Origin: Mesostigma viride
Taxonomy: Eukaryota; Streptophyta; Mesostigmatophyceae; Mesostigmatales; Mesostigmataceae
Direction: 5' to 3'
DNA: 61,000 bases
NCBI GenBank assembly: GCA_009746045.1
Contig: RPFO01000178.1
Coordinates: forward strand, 274,369-335,368
The notes beneath the pieces are model-generated. The model did no database searches. It saw only the letters and a list, made by a program, of their open reading frames with translations, and was not told where the DNA came from. How positions within the stretch are numbered: the first letter of the stretch is position 1; the number at the start of each line of letters is the position of its first letter. Positions 25,922 through 38,215 of the stretch are shown one piece after another. The translations under genes and the position numbers were made by a program.

Positions 25922-26182
25922 CAATTCAATTCAATTCAATTCAATTCAATTCAATTCAATTCAATTCAATTCAATTCAATTCAATTCAATTCAATTCAAT
26001 TCGATTCAATTCAATTCAATTCAATTCAATTCAATTCAATTCAATTCAATTCAATTCAATTCAATTCAATTCAATTCAATTCAATTCAATTCAATTCAAT
26101 TCAATTCAATTCAATTCAATTCAATTCAATTCAATTCAATTCAATTCAATTCAATTCAATTCAATTCAATTCAATTCAATTC
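25922..26182. repeat. (TCAAT)n pentanucleotide microsatellite
   Basis: About 52 nearly perfect copies, one variant (TCGAT) near 26001. Open in several frames only because the unit has no stop codon. Confidence 0.97.
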
Positions 26183-26183
26183 A

Positions 26184-27160
26184 CACACAGGGATTAAAAG
26201 CACTCCGGTGCTCAGTGACTCCCCAACGGGAGCACGAGTTTAATTAATGAATGAATAAATATCAAGGAGACAACCAGCATTAATATTCCTATCAGAATAT
26301 TCGCGACACTCCCGGAGATATCGCCCGAACCCCGGGGGGGTCCCATTGGCATGTGTGTGTGGGGAGGGGGGTCCGCACCCCCCACCCCCGACGTTTTATG
26401 AGTGGGTGGGTGTGTGGGTGGGTGGGTGGGTGGGTGGGGTGTCCAACACCCCCTCCCCTCTGGCCCTCCCCCTCCCCCTCCCCCCCCCGGGGCCCATTAG
26501 TCCATTACCTTCATGCCGCCCATTTTTTCCCGCTAAGGTTAATTTCCCGCCCAGGCTTTGCCGCCGACTAGGTTTTTCCCAAGACCAAAATTGTGGTACC
26601 GTTGGGGAGTCACGACGGATCGAGTCGTGTATGGACACGTGCGTTTACCCCCAGATAAATTTAGAGTAAGATTGCACAATTGGCTTTAAAAGTGGTCTAA
26701 TATCAATACTACTACTATACGGCGTTGGATCACCATGCGTCCAGGTATAGTTGTCTCACTCAATACATAAAAGTACAAGCAGTCACATGTCCATTAATCA
26801 AAGTGCAAGTCTCAAGCCGTTCCCGAGGTTCCGACTGTTATAAATAGCACCAAGGGGGGAAGGGGGGGGGGGGGGCACAAGCTTACTTTACACACACACA
26901 CACACACACACGCGCGCGTGCGCGCGCACACACACACACACACCGCCCCCCCGCGGACCCCCCGGGGTTGGCAACGAATGGGGGGGGGGGGGGGTGTTCT
27001 GCCCCCCTAACCCCGGGAGGGTCCCGTGGCTTTGGGGGTGGGGGTGGGGGCCGGGGTGGGGGTGGGGGAGGGGGTGCTTGACCCCAGTGTCGCGATTCGC
27101 GAATAGGCTGCTGCCTGCTATCCTTGTGGCCCGTATGAAGGGGGCACGGTTATTCAAATA
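26184..27160. other. G-rich and simple-sequence intergenic DNA
   Basis: No gene. Contains GGGT and GGGGGT arrays (26396-26445, 27030-27075), long C or G runs, a (CA)n/(CG)n tract (26889-26944) and ATCAAGGAGACAACCAG (26262-26278), a motif also found at about 29568-29585 (reverse) and 56700. The G runs could form quadruplexes. Confidence 0.7.
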
Positions 27161-29001
27161 CAGTCATTACCGCTTTAAGTTGTGTTTTTTAACCCCTAAA
27201 TGGTCTGAGATCCTGCCGATAAATCGGCTGGATCTTCACAATTTTGCAAACCAGATGCCATCCAACCTACCCATATCCAATGGCTGTCCTTGGGGGCCAA
27301 GCATGTCCATGAGTTGCCCTTCGGGTTGGTATATCACAACCTCACATATATTCATTGAGAATGATAGATTACGGAGGTGTAGATCACAACCTCACATATA
27401 TGCAGGGTAGGCCATATATAACTGCCGTCAAAGTCAGGGGGGTCAAGACGCGCGTTTTCATTTTTGGTAGAATGTGCATTTTGAATTATGTAATAAGACC
27501 TAGGCACCTACCACTTCAGGGATGATAAAAAATTAGTTCCTGAACAGTTTGAGCCATTGGGGTCATCATTTGGGTGGGTATACCAGCAGTTACACTCAGT
27601 ACAGCCCATAGGGGTACCGTTGGTAAAAAGCAACCAAGGGGGTAGGGGTGGGCATACTACCTACTAATATGGCCACCAACCATGCCAAACAATACATTTC
27701 CCTTCCACAATGATGGGGAAACATAACTGCATCATCACACTGCCCTTACATGGCACCTATGTGCAGGTGCCACCTTGTCCATGCACGTAGGTAACGTGGT
27801 ACGGATACCCTACGCAAGGCATGCATTCTAGGAGGCAGCCACCAACAAACTAGTGATGTTGAGCCTATTTCAGCCTGCCCTAGCAAGGATAAACTAGGCC
27901 TAAGCTGCTATAGCTTGCCAGGTGATGGCCAGCACACCTGGTGGCACATGCTGTCAATGGGAAGCTTTTACTCACCAGTTACGTGCTTGATGATGCCATA
28001 GAGACCAGCCAACTGCCTCACACTCATGCAATATGTGTATGGGAAATGTATAACAAACATATATGGAGGTATTCAAACCCATACAGCCTCTAAAACTTAT
28101 CACCATCACCCTGTGGCAGGTCAACTGACTGAGGGAAGCATCTAAGAAGGGTGTTTTAGAAAGGGGCCAGGCCAGGGTCAAGAAAGAGCATGAATAATAC
28201 AAAAAGAATGTGCTACACAAGCTAGAACGTATATATAAACGTCAAACATCGATAGGAAAACGATGATTAAGCTTTACCAGGCATGGATGGCGTTACCTTG
28301 GCCCAGGCGGTGGCCGCAAAATGGCGCATTTCGGCACACCAAAGTTGTGCAGCATGGTCGCTGGATTCGGCGATTTCTGGCCACCCTTGCACGTTTACGA
28401 CTACTATGTATCATAAAAAGTACAAAGAAACCAATGTATCCTTTAAAATACGCCGGAAAGGTATTGCTGTCAACGTTTCTATCGTCCGGCCTGATCGCAG
28501 TTATTTCCAGCAAGAACGCTGCCGACACCTATCAAATGGCATTCCCGCGAACCAAAAATTGGCCTGTATGATCTTTAGGACGTATAAAATCCATTTCCTA
28601 AGTTTGGACAGAAAATTCGAACGCAAACGTAAATGCCATGCGTGGGCGCAAGCCGCCATAGCCAGGTCGTCGTTTTCCGGAATGCACGTTGTACGTGAAA
28701 ATGTACCCTGACCCCTTGTACTTTGACCGGCCAGAACACCTCTATAACTTTGTCAAAAGTATGCAAACCCTAGTACCATGCTGTGAAGAATTTTATAAAC
28801 TTTCGATCTTCTCAGCTAAACTTTTCCTAATTCTCAATAGATTTCGCGGCATCTGGTCCCCCGAGAAGGGGCCGATGCATCGGCTGGAACTCGATTTTTG
28901 GCGGAAAATCGGCAGCAAGACCATTTAGGGGTTAAGGTTGCGGCGCCGAAGTTTGGGCGGCGATGACTGCAGTGCCATCGCAACTTAACCCGGTAATGAC
29001 T
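27161..29001. mobile_element. Possible Tc1/mariner-like non-autonomous element with inverted ends
   Basis: Left end TA|CAGTCATTACCGCTTTAAGT and right end (reverse) GAGTCATTACCGGGTTAAGT are similar inverted termini; just inside, TAACCCCTAAATGGTCT is matched by ACCATTTAGGGGTTA at 28920. No transposase frame found inside. The right end lacks the TA. It could instead be two separate short elements with the same ends. Confidence 0.4.
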
Positions 29002-29526
29002 CAATTGGTAGCTATCAGGCCTTTTTTGGCCGCGCACGAGGCCACTTTTTGCGAATGTCAAGTCCGGACCCGCTATGTGGCTTCAGGCGACAAAATACGC
29101 AAGCTCCTCTGGCCCGCAAACGGACTACGTCCCCGCCTCCTGGCAATTACTGATGAGTGGTGAAAAGGGCGAATGCAACCTGGCAATTCGATCCAATTGA
29201 TTTCAGTTGCAGCTTGCGGGCTGCGGTACATAGTCAGTCATAGCATGCACGGCGCACATCCTGGCATGACGGCACATTCATTTGTGGTATCAGTAAAACA
29301 CAGCTCATGGGCACTCGGCACGCACTTTGTGGTGCCGGTGCCGTGGAGCCCTTGCTGGCTGCACCCGGCCGGCGGGCGGCATGCCGTCGGTATATATGAT
29401 CATTGTGGCAGCCCGCCTTCAGTCGGTTATTCACAAAAATCATGAGAAGATACCTGGTATGGAAAAAGGAAAATGCAGGACTTAAGGCGGCTTTGATCAT
29501 GCTGCAACTGGGTCGGTCTTGACGAG

Positions 29527-29610
29527 AGCTGTCGAATGCCGTATATACTCTATACGATTTCTGGGCTGCGCTGGTTGTCTCCTTGATACTCTATACGGCA
29601 TTCAACAGCT
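29527..29610. repeat. 84-bp foldback element
   Basis: Left arm AGCTGTCGAATGCCGTATA (29527-29545) and inverted right arm (29592-29610), one mismatch in 19. The loop holds CTGGTTGTCTCCTTGAT, the reverse of the dispersed motif at 26262 and 56700. Confidence 0.75.
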
Positions 29611-30746
29611 TCGGACGACTTCGGAAGTCCGTGAGAGGAGGAGGGGTGGGATGCTAGCCTAATTCTAGCGTTAAGTTGCGTTACCGCGTTAAGTTGCGAT
29701 GCCGAATTATAGGTGTCGATCGCAACTTAACGCGGTAAATAGGTAATGACTGTAGGGTCAGTTTTGTCAGTGCTGGAATTTCACTCGCACGTTATTTTTG
29801 TCGGCCTGCTGCCCCTCCGCCAAGTTGAGTTGAGTTGAGTTGAGTTGAGTTTACAGTCATTCACACCTTAAGTTGTGTTCGAGGGTTTCTCCGGGTCAAC
29901 CCAACTTAAGGCGTTAAGTCGGTTACCATAACTTGGGACCCCCAGCCATGCTGATGAACTTTCAGTTAGGGTGTCTTTTGATAGCTCTCGTCAAGGCCGA
30001 TCGAACTGCACTAATAAAGAATTCATTCCCAAGGTCGTGTTTCGGGTCAAAACTTGGATGCAAGTCATCAAACCGGCTGGAGGCAGGTGAAGCAACCCAC
30101 CGTGCTACTAGCCAAAACTGCCAAAACTTGGTGTGCTTGGGGCATGCGCGTTCTATGAGTAGTAATTGTCATTTGGCGGTAAGAGCCACACGAAGAGTCG
30201 GGAAGAGGCGCAGTGGCTGTTTACGCCCTCTATGAGCCTCGACTTCCTAGCATCGACGCAAATAAATAGTAATCCTGTCCATGGCCGGACCACTATCACC
30301 AGGACAGGTCTAATCATAACGGTGAGCGAACGGCTGGTTTGCACGTGAATGCCAACAACGTTGCTGATCGGATCATCCCGGCGAAATATCATGTCGCCAT
30401 GTCACCGAGCGCCGCAACCCTCATTATGACACTGAAACTGAGACCGACCACAGCCATATTGCGGTGGCCGGGTCAGTGGCCAAACCGGCCGGCCGGCCGC
30501 TGCCTTGAGCCCGTTAGATAATGGCAGTGACCAACGCAGTCAATTCTACAGTACTTAGGTTTTAAGTGTTGGGTGGACTTAGGTTTTAAGTGTTGGGTGG
30601 CGCGGGCTGGCGACCACCCATTACGTCCCTGTCGGACCACCGGCGCGGGAATAAACTCAACTCAACTCAACCCATTACGTCGCGGCAGTCAAAAACCACA
30701 CCGCGCTAGAAGCCCATTCACGCCTTAAGTTGGGTTTGTTCTAGTA

Positions 30747-30844
30747 CAGCCATCAGCCTTAAGTTGGGTTCGCCATGCAGCCAACTGCACCCCAACAAGG
30801 CGTGAACCCAACTTAAGCCAACCCAACTTAAGCGTGAATGGCTG
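30747..30844. mobile_element. 98-bp MITE with TA target duplication, Tc1/mariner type
   Basis: Begins CAGCCATCAGCCTTAAGTTG and ends with the inverse of CAGCCATTCACGCTTAAGTT, flanked by TA on both sides (30745-30746, 30845-30846). TA target sites and CAG-type ends are typical of Tc1/mariner elements. No coding capacity. Confidence 0.75.
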
Positions 30845-31150
30845 TACTGTATTCCCGCGCCGGCGTACCCTCCGCCAAGACGTGCGAAGCGTCCCGAATA
30901 CATACTGGCACCAAAAATAACTAAATAAGTGTATACCTTGTGTCACTGCAAAAATATGGGCAGCGGATGACAGCTCGGACGAAAGGCAGCATTTCTACAG
31001 AACCACCCTGCCGATTTTTTGTGAGGCGTCCTTGCGTCTCCCGAGTACATTTCTGTGGAATATTAGCTGCTTGGTGACAGGAATATGCGGAGAGTTATGC
31101 AAACCATGTAGCAAACTCTGGGCGTAAATAGTTCGCGTTGCTGCCCGAGA

Positions 31151-31544
31151 ATGGATTGCGACGCCGGTCATCCGTTTGCTGACTACAACAAAAAGGGCAA
31201 CGGGGTTACGCTTGTAGGCAACTGGGCCGAGGAAAGGGCACTTCACGAACAGCTAGCTGCAGTATGTGGTCCCATGCTCACGCATGCCCGTGCTTGGAGT
31301 TTCACCAGGTTATATGCCTTCCAGCATGCATAATTATGTATGACTACGCATTGACGTTTTCAATTTGGCCAAGTGAGCGTTGCAACTTGCATTTGTTGCC
31401 CTCATTACTGCCTTTTCCCTTCAACAGCAAGGTCTCAATGCGTCGAGCGAGGAAGAATTGGGAGATTCTATTTATGCAAAGAAGGTGTCGCCCCCGCTTG
31501 CGGATACGACTTTCCGAGTGACTGGTCTGCTGCGGACTGGAGAG
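31151..31544 (+). CDS. Two exons of a host gene with a GNWxEER motif
   Basis: Exon 1, 31151-31261, 37 codons from ATG (GHPFADYNKKGNGVTLVGNW, AEERALHEQ), ends at a GTATGT donor. The intron ends TTCCCTTCAACAG; exon 2, 31428-31544, 39 codons, phase 0 (NASSEEELGDSIYAKK, FRVTGLLRTGE), ends at a GTAAAT donor. Both exons are in phase and protein-like, which argues for a real spliced gene. GNWxEER resembles a motif I associate with small axonemal (cilia) proteins, but I am not sure. Later exons were not found in the following kilobases, so it may be a fragment or have a long intron. Confidence 0.55.
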
Positions 31545-32776
31545 GTAAATCTTGACTTTTTCTCGACGATCAGGAAGGTCGTGCTGGCTATTGCATTTCT
31601 TATGTAAAATGTGCTACTTACCTAAGGATTACTAAACTTGTTTGGGATTGCTCGCTACGGTTGGGAAAACAGTGTAGGTCTGCTACGTCATCGTGCACCG
31701 ACATTCCCGTGCAGCTTTGAAAAGACTTGACATCGTATTAGAAACAGGTCCATTCGATTAACTGAACTGAAGGCACTGCAATGGGAAGGTGCTTTGGGTG
31801 AGTGACCCAGGTAGGTCACCATGGTTGGCTTGTGGTGTCCTCCTGCGGTTCAGCGCGACGGTGGGATGACCACATAGGTGCATGGGAAATGTTCATGGCG
31901 GTGGGCTCGATACTTGTGCATCGCGTCATGTGTGCGGTACCTTCATCCCCGCGTGTTGTGACTGCGTCCGCCTCACGCTGTGGCTGCATGCCCCATGTTG
32001 TGGCGATGTGCCGTCATGTTGTGGCCGCTCGCCACTTCACTAGCTGGACGCCACGGCCGAGGGCGCCCGGTCCCCTGTTGGTTCGCGGCTGCAAGTACCC
32101 GGCGCGGTCACCTACAAGGAAGAGGCGCGCGCGCCGGGAAAGAGGTGAGGCCTCTGCCACCGCACACAAATGGGAGGCGCTAGCCACGGCCTCTGCACGC
32201 CACCCGAGAGTTATCCCGTCCCGCCATGGCACATAAAACGCAATGTTACAAAATTAGACATGGGCACGTTGCCAACCGCCGCCGTACGCAAACATCGCAG
32301 CAGCCTTGGCGTACGCAGGATGTCGTCTGCAACAAGGAGTGACACGTAACACGGCTTCATGGATGGCGTGTTCTAGTTCCCACACGGGTCGATGGCTGCA
32401 CATGCACTAGCCAGGCCTTGTCCCTTCGTGCCTTGGCGTGGGGGCTGCCTCTATGACAGGCAGCGCTTCCCTCGTCTTTCCCCCAAGTGCAAGCGAAAGT
32501 GCAAGCATGGCAGTGAGGCAGGTGGCGCATGGCTTGCGCGAGCTGTCGCGTGATTGGGGCGTGTCATTTGCATATGTCGTATGTGTGGGGTGGAAGGGGT
32601 GCCCACGCGGCTGCAGCTGGGGGCAGCCAGGCCTGCCTGTGTGGCAGGGGGGGTTAGAGCATGGATGTGGGTGGGGGGTGAGGGATGCAGGGCCAGGGGC
32701 TGCTTTGCGATGCCAGCACCATGGCTCGTTTGGCGGCTGCCAGCCCTAATATACCACTACTACACCATTAATACGC
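31545..32776. other. Intergenic or intronic, no clear gene
   Basis: Possible intron of the gene at 31151, or spacer. Moderately GC-rich; frames are short and overlapping and none is convincing. Confidence 0.4.
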
Positions 32777-33595
32777 TATATCCCTACATCCCTACATCCC
32801 TATCTCACTATATCCATATATCCCCATATCCCTACATCCCTGTATCCCTATATCCCTATATCCCTATATCCCTATATCCCTATATCCCTATATCCCTATA
32901 TCCCTATATCCCTATATCCCTATATCCCTATATCCCTATATCCCTATATCCCTATATCCCTATATCCCTATATCCCTATATCCCTATATCCCTACTATAT
33001 CCCTATATCCCTATATCCCTATATCCCTATATCCCTATATCCCTATATCCCTATATCCCTATATCCCTATATCCCTATATCCCTATGTCCCCATATCCCT
33101 ATATCCCTATATCCCTTTATCCCTATGTCCCCATATCCCTAGCTCCCTATCTATATCCCTATATCCCTATATCCCTATATCCCTATATCCCTATATCCCT
33201 ATATCCCTATATCCCTATATCCCTATATCCCTATATCCCTATATCCCTATATCCCTATATCCCTATATCCCTACATCCCTACATCCCTACATCCCTACAT
33301 CCCTACATCCCTACATCCCTACATCCCTACATCCCTACATCCCTACATCCCTACATCCCTACATCCCTACATCCCTACATCCCTACATCCCTACATCCCT
33401 ACATCCCTACATCCCTACATCCCTACATCCCTACATCCCTACATCCCTACATCCCTACATCCCTACATCCCTACATCCCTATACCCCTATGCTATTGTCA
33501 CTATATCCCTATATCTCTATATCACTATATCCCTATACCCCTATATCCCTATATCGCTATATCCCTATATCCCTGTATCCCTGTATCCCTACTAT
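32777..33595. repeat. (CCCTATAT)n / (CCCTACAT)n octamer satellite
   Basis: About 100 units; the first part is mainly CCCTATAT, 33269-33480 mainly CCCTACAT, then degraded. The Tyr-Pro-rich frame across it is an artefact of the repeat. Confidence 0.95.
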
Positions 33596-33614
33596 TCCAT
33601 TAGTGCACGATATG

Positions 33615-33905
33615 ATAGTACCGTCACCGTCACCGTCACCGTCACCATCACCGTCACCGTCACCGTCACCGTCACCATCATCGTCACCGTCACCGTCACC
33701 GTCACCGTCACCGTCACCGTCACCGTCACCGTCACCGTCGCCGACACCGTCACCCTCACCCTCACCCTCACCGTCACCGTCGCCGTCGCTGTCACCCTCA
33801 CCGTCATCGTCACCGTCACCGTCACCGTCACCGTCACCGTCATCGTCACCGTCACCGTCGCCGTCGCCGTCGCCGTCACGGTCGCCATTACCGTTACCGT
33901 CATTG
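33615..33905. repeat. (CACCGT)n hexamer microsatellite
   Basis: About 48 units with CATCGT, CACCCT and CGCCGT variants; directly follows the octamer satellite. Confidence 0.95.
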
Positions 33906-34086
33906 TTGTTGGTAACATTAACTGCTGCTTCACCCTTCCTCTCGCCCTCCCTCCCGCTCCCCCCCTCTCACGTTTTGTTCCTGCTTGTGATTGTTGCCTC
34001 CTCTTCCCCTGTCCGCGCACGTCTGCCCCCTCCCCAACAACTCACCCTTGCTCCCCCCTGGACACGCCGCCCCGCCCTTTCTACAC

Positions 34087-34139
34087 ATGGCCAGGACGCA
34101 ACAGCTGCTGGATCAGTTGCTGAACGAGGCCAAAGACAG
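34087..34139 (+). CDS. Possible host first exon
   Basis: ATG GCC AGG then LLDQLLNEAKDR, ending at a GTGAGA donor at 34140. Protein-like and with a good donor, but only 17 codons; the following 4 kb minisatellite would be in its intron. No next exon found. Confidence 0.3.
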
Positions 34140-34267
34140 GTGAGAAAACACCTGGGCAGGGACATGGGACACCTGACCAATGGCTGCGTGTCATCTGGCT
34201 CGATGGGTGCACACCAAGGCAGTGCCTGCGCGGATTGGTAGCTCTTTCCGATAGCCTGTCTCTCTCC

Positions 34268-37200
34268 TGGCACGAGTACGGGGGACCAGGAGATGGGCAC
34301 GAGTACGGAGGACCAGGGGATGGGCACGAGTACGGAGGACCAGGGGATGGGCACGAGTACGGAGGACCAGGGGATGGGCACGAGTACGGAGGACCAGGGG
34401 CTGGGCACGAGTACGGAGGACCAGGAGATGGGCACGAGTACGGAGGACCAGGGGATGGGCACGAGTACGGGGGACCAAGGGATGGGCACGAGTACGGAGG
34501 GCCAGGGGATGGGCACGAGTACGGAGGACCAGGAGATGGGCACGAGTACGGGGGACCAGGGGATGGGCACGAGTACGGGGGACCAGGGGATGGGCACGAG
34601 TACGGAGGACCAGGGGATGGGCACGAGTACGGGGGACCAGGGGATGGGCACGAGTACGGAGGACCAGGGGATGGGCACGAGTACGGAGGACCAGGGGATG
34701 GGCACGAGTACGGAGGACCAGGGGATGGGCACGAGTAGGGAGGGCCAGGGGATGGGCACGAGTACGGAGGACCAGGGGATGGGCACGAGTACGGGGGACC
34801 AGGGGATGGGCACGAGTACGGAGGACCAGGGGATGGGCACGAGTACGGAGGACCAGGGGATGGGCACGAGTACGGAGGACCAGGGGATGGGCACGAGTAC
34901 GGAGGACCAGGGGATGGGCACGAGTAGGGAGGGCCAGGGGATGGGCACGAGTACGGAGGACCAGGGGATGGGCACGAGTACGGGGGACCAGGGGATGGGC
35001 ACGAGTACGGAGGACCAGGGGATGGGCACGAGTACGGAGGACCAGGGGATGGGCACGAGTACGGAGGACCAGGGGATGGGCACGAGTACGGAGGACCAGG
35101 GGATGGGCACGAGTACGGAGGACCAGGAGATGGGCACGAGTACGGAGGACCAGGAGATGGGCACGAGTACGGAGGACCAGGGGATGGGCACGACTACGGA
35201 GGACCAAGGGATGGGCACGAGTACGGGGGGCAGGGGCTGGGCACGAGTACGGGGGACCAGGGGATGGGCACGAGTACGGGGGACCAGGGGATGGGCACGA
35301 GTACGGAGGACCAGGGGATGGGCACGAGTACGGAGGACCAGGGGATGGGCACGAGTACGGAGGACCAGGGGATGGGCACGAGTACGGAGGACCAGGGGCT
35401 GGGCACGAGTACGGAGGACCAGGAGATGGGCACGAGTACGGAGGACCAGGGGATGGGCACGAGTACGGGGGACCAGGGGATGGGCACGAGTACGGGGGAC
35501 GAGGGGATGGGCACGAGTACGGAGGACCAGGGGATGGGCACGAGTACGGAGGACCAGGGGATGGGCACGAGTACGGGGGACCAGGGGATGGGCACGAGTA
35601 CGGGGGACCAGGGGATGGGCACGAGTACGGAGGACCAGGGGATGGGCACGAGTACGGGGGACGAGGGGATGGGCACGAGTACGGAGGACCAGGGGATGGG
35701 CACGAGTACGGAGGACCAGGGGATGGGCACGAGTACGGGGGACCAGGGGATGGGCATGAGTACGGAGGACCAGGGGATGGGCACGAGTACGGAGGACCAG
35801 GGGATGGGCACGAGTACGGGGGACGAGGGGATGGGCACGAGTACGGAGGACCAGGGGATGGGCACGAGTACGGAGGACCAGGGGATGGGCACGACTACGG
35901 AGGACCAGGGGATGGGCATGAGTACGGAGGACCAGGGGATGGGCACGAGTACGGAGGACCAGGGGATGGGCATGAGTACGGAGGGCCAGGGGATGGGCAC
36001 GAGTACGGAGGACCAGGGGATGGGCACGAGTACGGAGGACCAGGGGATGGGCACGAGTACGGGGGACCAGGGGATGGGCACGAGTACGGAGGACCAGGGG
36101 ATGGGCATGAGTACGGAGGGCCAGGGGATGGGCACGAGTACGGAGGACCAGGGGATGGGCACGAGTACGGGGACCAGGAGATGGGCACGAGTACGGGGGA
36201 CCAGGGGATGGGCACGAGTACGGAGGACCAGGGGATGGGCATGAGTACGGGGGACCAGGGTATGGGCACGAGTACGGGGGACCAGGGGATGGGCACGAGT
36301 ACGGGGGACCAGGGGATGGGCACGAGAACGGAGGACCAGGGGATGGGCACGAGTACGGAGGACCAGGGGATGGGCATGAGTACGGGGGACCAGGGTATGG
36401 GCACGAGTACGGGGGACCAGGGGATGGGCACGAGTACGGAGGGCCAGGGGATGGGCACGAGTAGGGAGGACCAGGGGATGGGCACGAGTACGGAGGGCCA
36501 GGGGATGGGCACGAGTACGGAGGACCAGGGGATGGGCACGAGTACGGAGGACCAGGGGATGGGCACGAGTACGGAGGGCCAGGGGATGGGCACGAGTACG
36601 GAGGGCCAGGGGATGGGCACGAGTACGGGGGACCAGGGGATGGGCACGAGTACGGAGGACCAGGGGATGGGCACGAGTACGGGGGACCAGGGGATGGGCA
36701 CGAGTAGGGAGGACCAGGGGATGGGCACGAGTACGGAGGGCCAGGGGATGGGCACGAGTACGGAGGGCCAGGGGATGGGCACGAGTACGGAGGACCAGGA
36801 GATGGGCACGAGTACGGAGGACCAGGGGATGGGCACGAGTACGGAGGACCAGGGGATGGGCACGAGTACGGAGGACCAGGGGATGGGCACGAGTACGGGG
36901 GACCAGGGGATGGGCACGAGTACGGGGGACCAGGAGATGGGCACGAGTACGGAGGACCAGGGGATGGGCACGAGTACGGAGGACCAGGGTATGGGCACGA
37001 GTACGGAGGACCAGGGGATGGGCACGAGTACGGAGGGCCAGGGGATGGGCACGAGTACGGAGGACCAGGAGATGGGCACGAGTACGGAGGACCAGGGGAT
37101 GGGCACGAGTACGGAGGACCAGGGGATGGGCACGAGTACGGAGGACCAGGGGATGGGCACGAGTACGGAGGACCAGGGGATGGGCACGAGTACGGGGGAC

Positions 37201-38215
37201 CAGGGGATGGGCACGAGTACGGGGGACCAGGAGATGGGCACGAGTACGGAGGACCAGGGGATGGGCACGAGTACGGAGGACCAGGGTATGGGCACGAGTA
37301 CGGAGGACCAGGGGATGGGCACGAGTACGGAGGGCCAGGGGATGGGCACGAGTACGGAGGACCAGGGGATGGGCACGAGTACGGAGGACCAGGGGATGGG
37401 CACGAGTACGGAGGACCAGGGGATGGGCACGAGTACGGAGGACCAGGGGATGGGCACGAGTACGGAGGACCAGGGGATGGGCACGAGTACGGAGGACCAG
37501 GGGATGGGCACGAGTACGGGGGACCAGGGGATGGCACGAGTACGGAGGGCCAGGGGATGGGCACGAGTACGGGGGACCAGGGGATGGGCACGAGTACGGA
37601 GGACCAGGGGATGGGCACGAGTACGGAGGACCAGGGGATGGGCACGAGTACGGAGGACCAGGGGATGGGCACGAGTACGGAGGACCAGGGGATGGGCACG
37701 AGTACGGAGGACCAGGGGATGGGCACGAGTACGGAGGACCAGGAGATGGGCACGAGTACGGAGGACCAGGGGATGGGCACGAGTACGGAGGACCAGGGGA
37801 TGGGCACGAGTACGGAGGGCCAGGGGATGGGCACGAGTACGGAGGACCAGGGGATGGGCACGAGTAGGGAGGACCAGGGGATGGGCACGAGTACGGAGGA
37901 CCAGGGGATGGGCACGAGTAGGGAGGACCAGGAGATGGGCACGAGTACGGAGGGCCAGGGGATGGGCACGAGTACGGAGGACCAGGGGATGGGCATGAGT
38001 ACGGAGGACCAGGGGCTGGGCACGAGTATGGAGGGCCAGGGGATGGGCACGAGTACGGAGGACCAGGGGATGGGCACGAGTACGGAGGGTCAGGGGATGG
38101 GCACGAGTACGGAGGACCAGGGGATGGGCACGAGTACGGAGGGCCAGGGGATGGGCACGAGTACGGGGGACGAGGGGATGGGCACGAGTAGGGAGGACCA
38201 GGGGATGGGCTGCTG
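34268..38215. repeat. 27-bp minisatellite, about 145 copies
   Basis: Unit GATGGGCACGAGTACGGAGG plus ACCAGGG with frequent single-base variants (GGGGGACC, GGAGGGCC, GTAGGG, GGCATG). Because the unit is a multiple of three, five of six frames stay open for long distances (the longest about 1,369 codons), but products are pure repeats (CPSPGPPYS, GMGTSTEDQ). Sixteen or more variant types alternate in blocks, suggesting several rounds of expansion. Confidence 0.97.

Larger units (their letters stand above)
29002..31150. other. Repeat-derived intergenic DNA
   Basis: No supported gene. Several inverted copies of the TACAGYCATT...TTAAGTTG end sequence (29700-29755, 29852-29925, 30713-30846), short (GTTGA)n tracts (29824-29849, 30652-30670) and a foldback at 29527-29610. 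Confidence 0.6.

Noticed and set aside
25767-26247. Frames of pure QFNSI repeats
   Set aside because: Translation of the (TCAAT)n microsatellite.
32777-33595. Octamer satellite as a telomere
   Set aside because: CCCTATAT and CCCTACAT differ from known telomere units such as CCCTAAA, and the array is internal with coding DNA beyond it.
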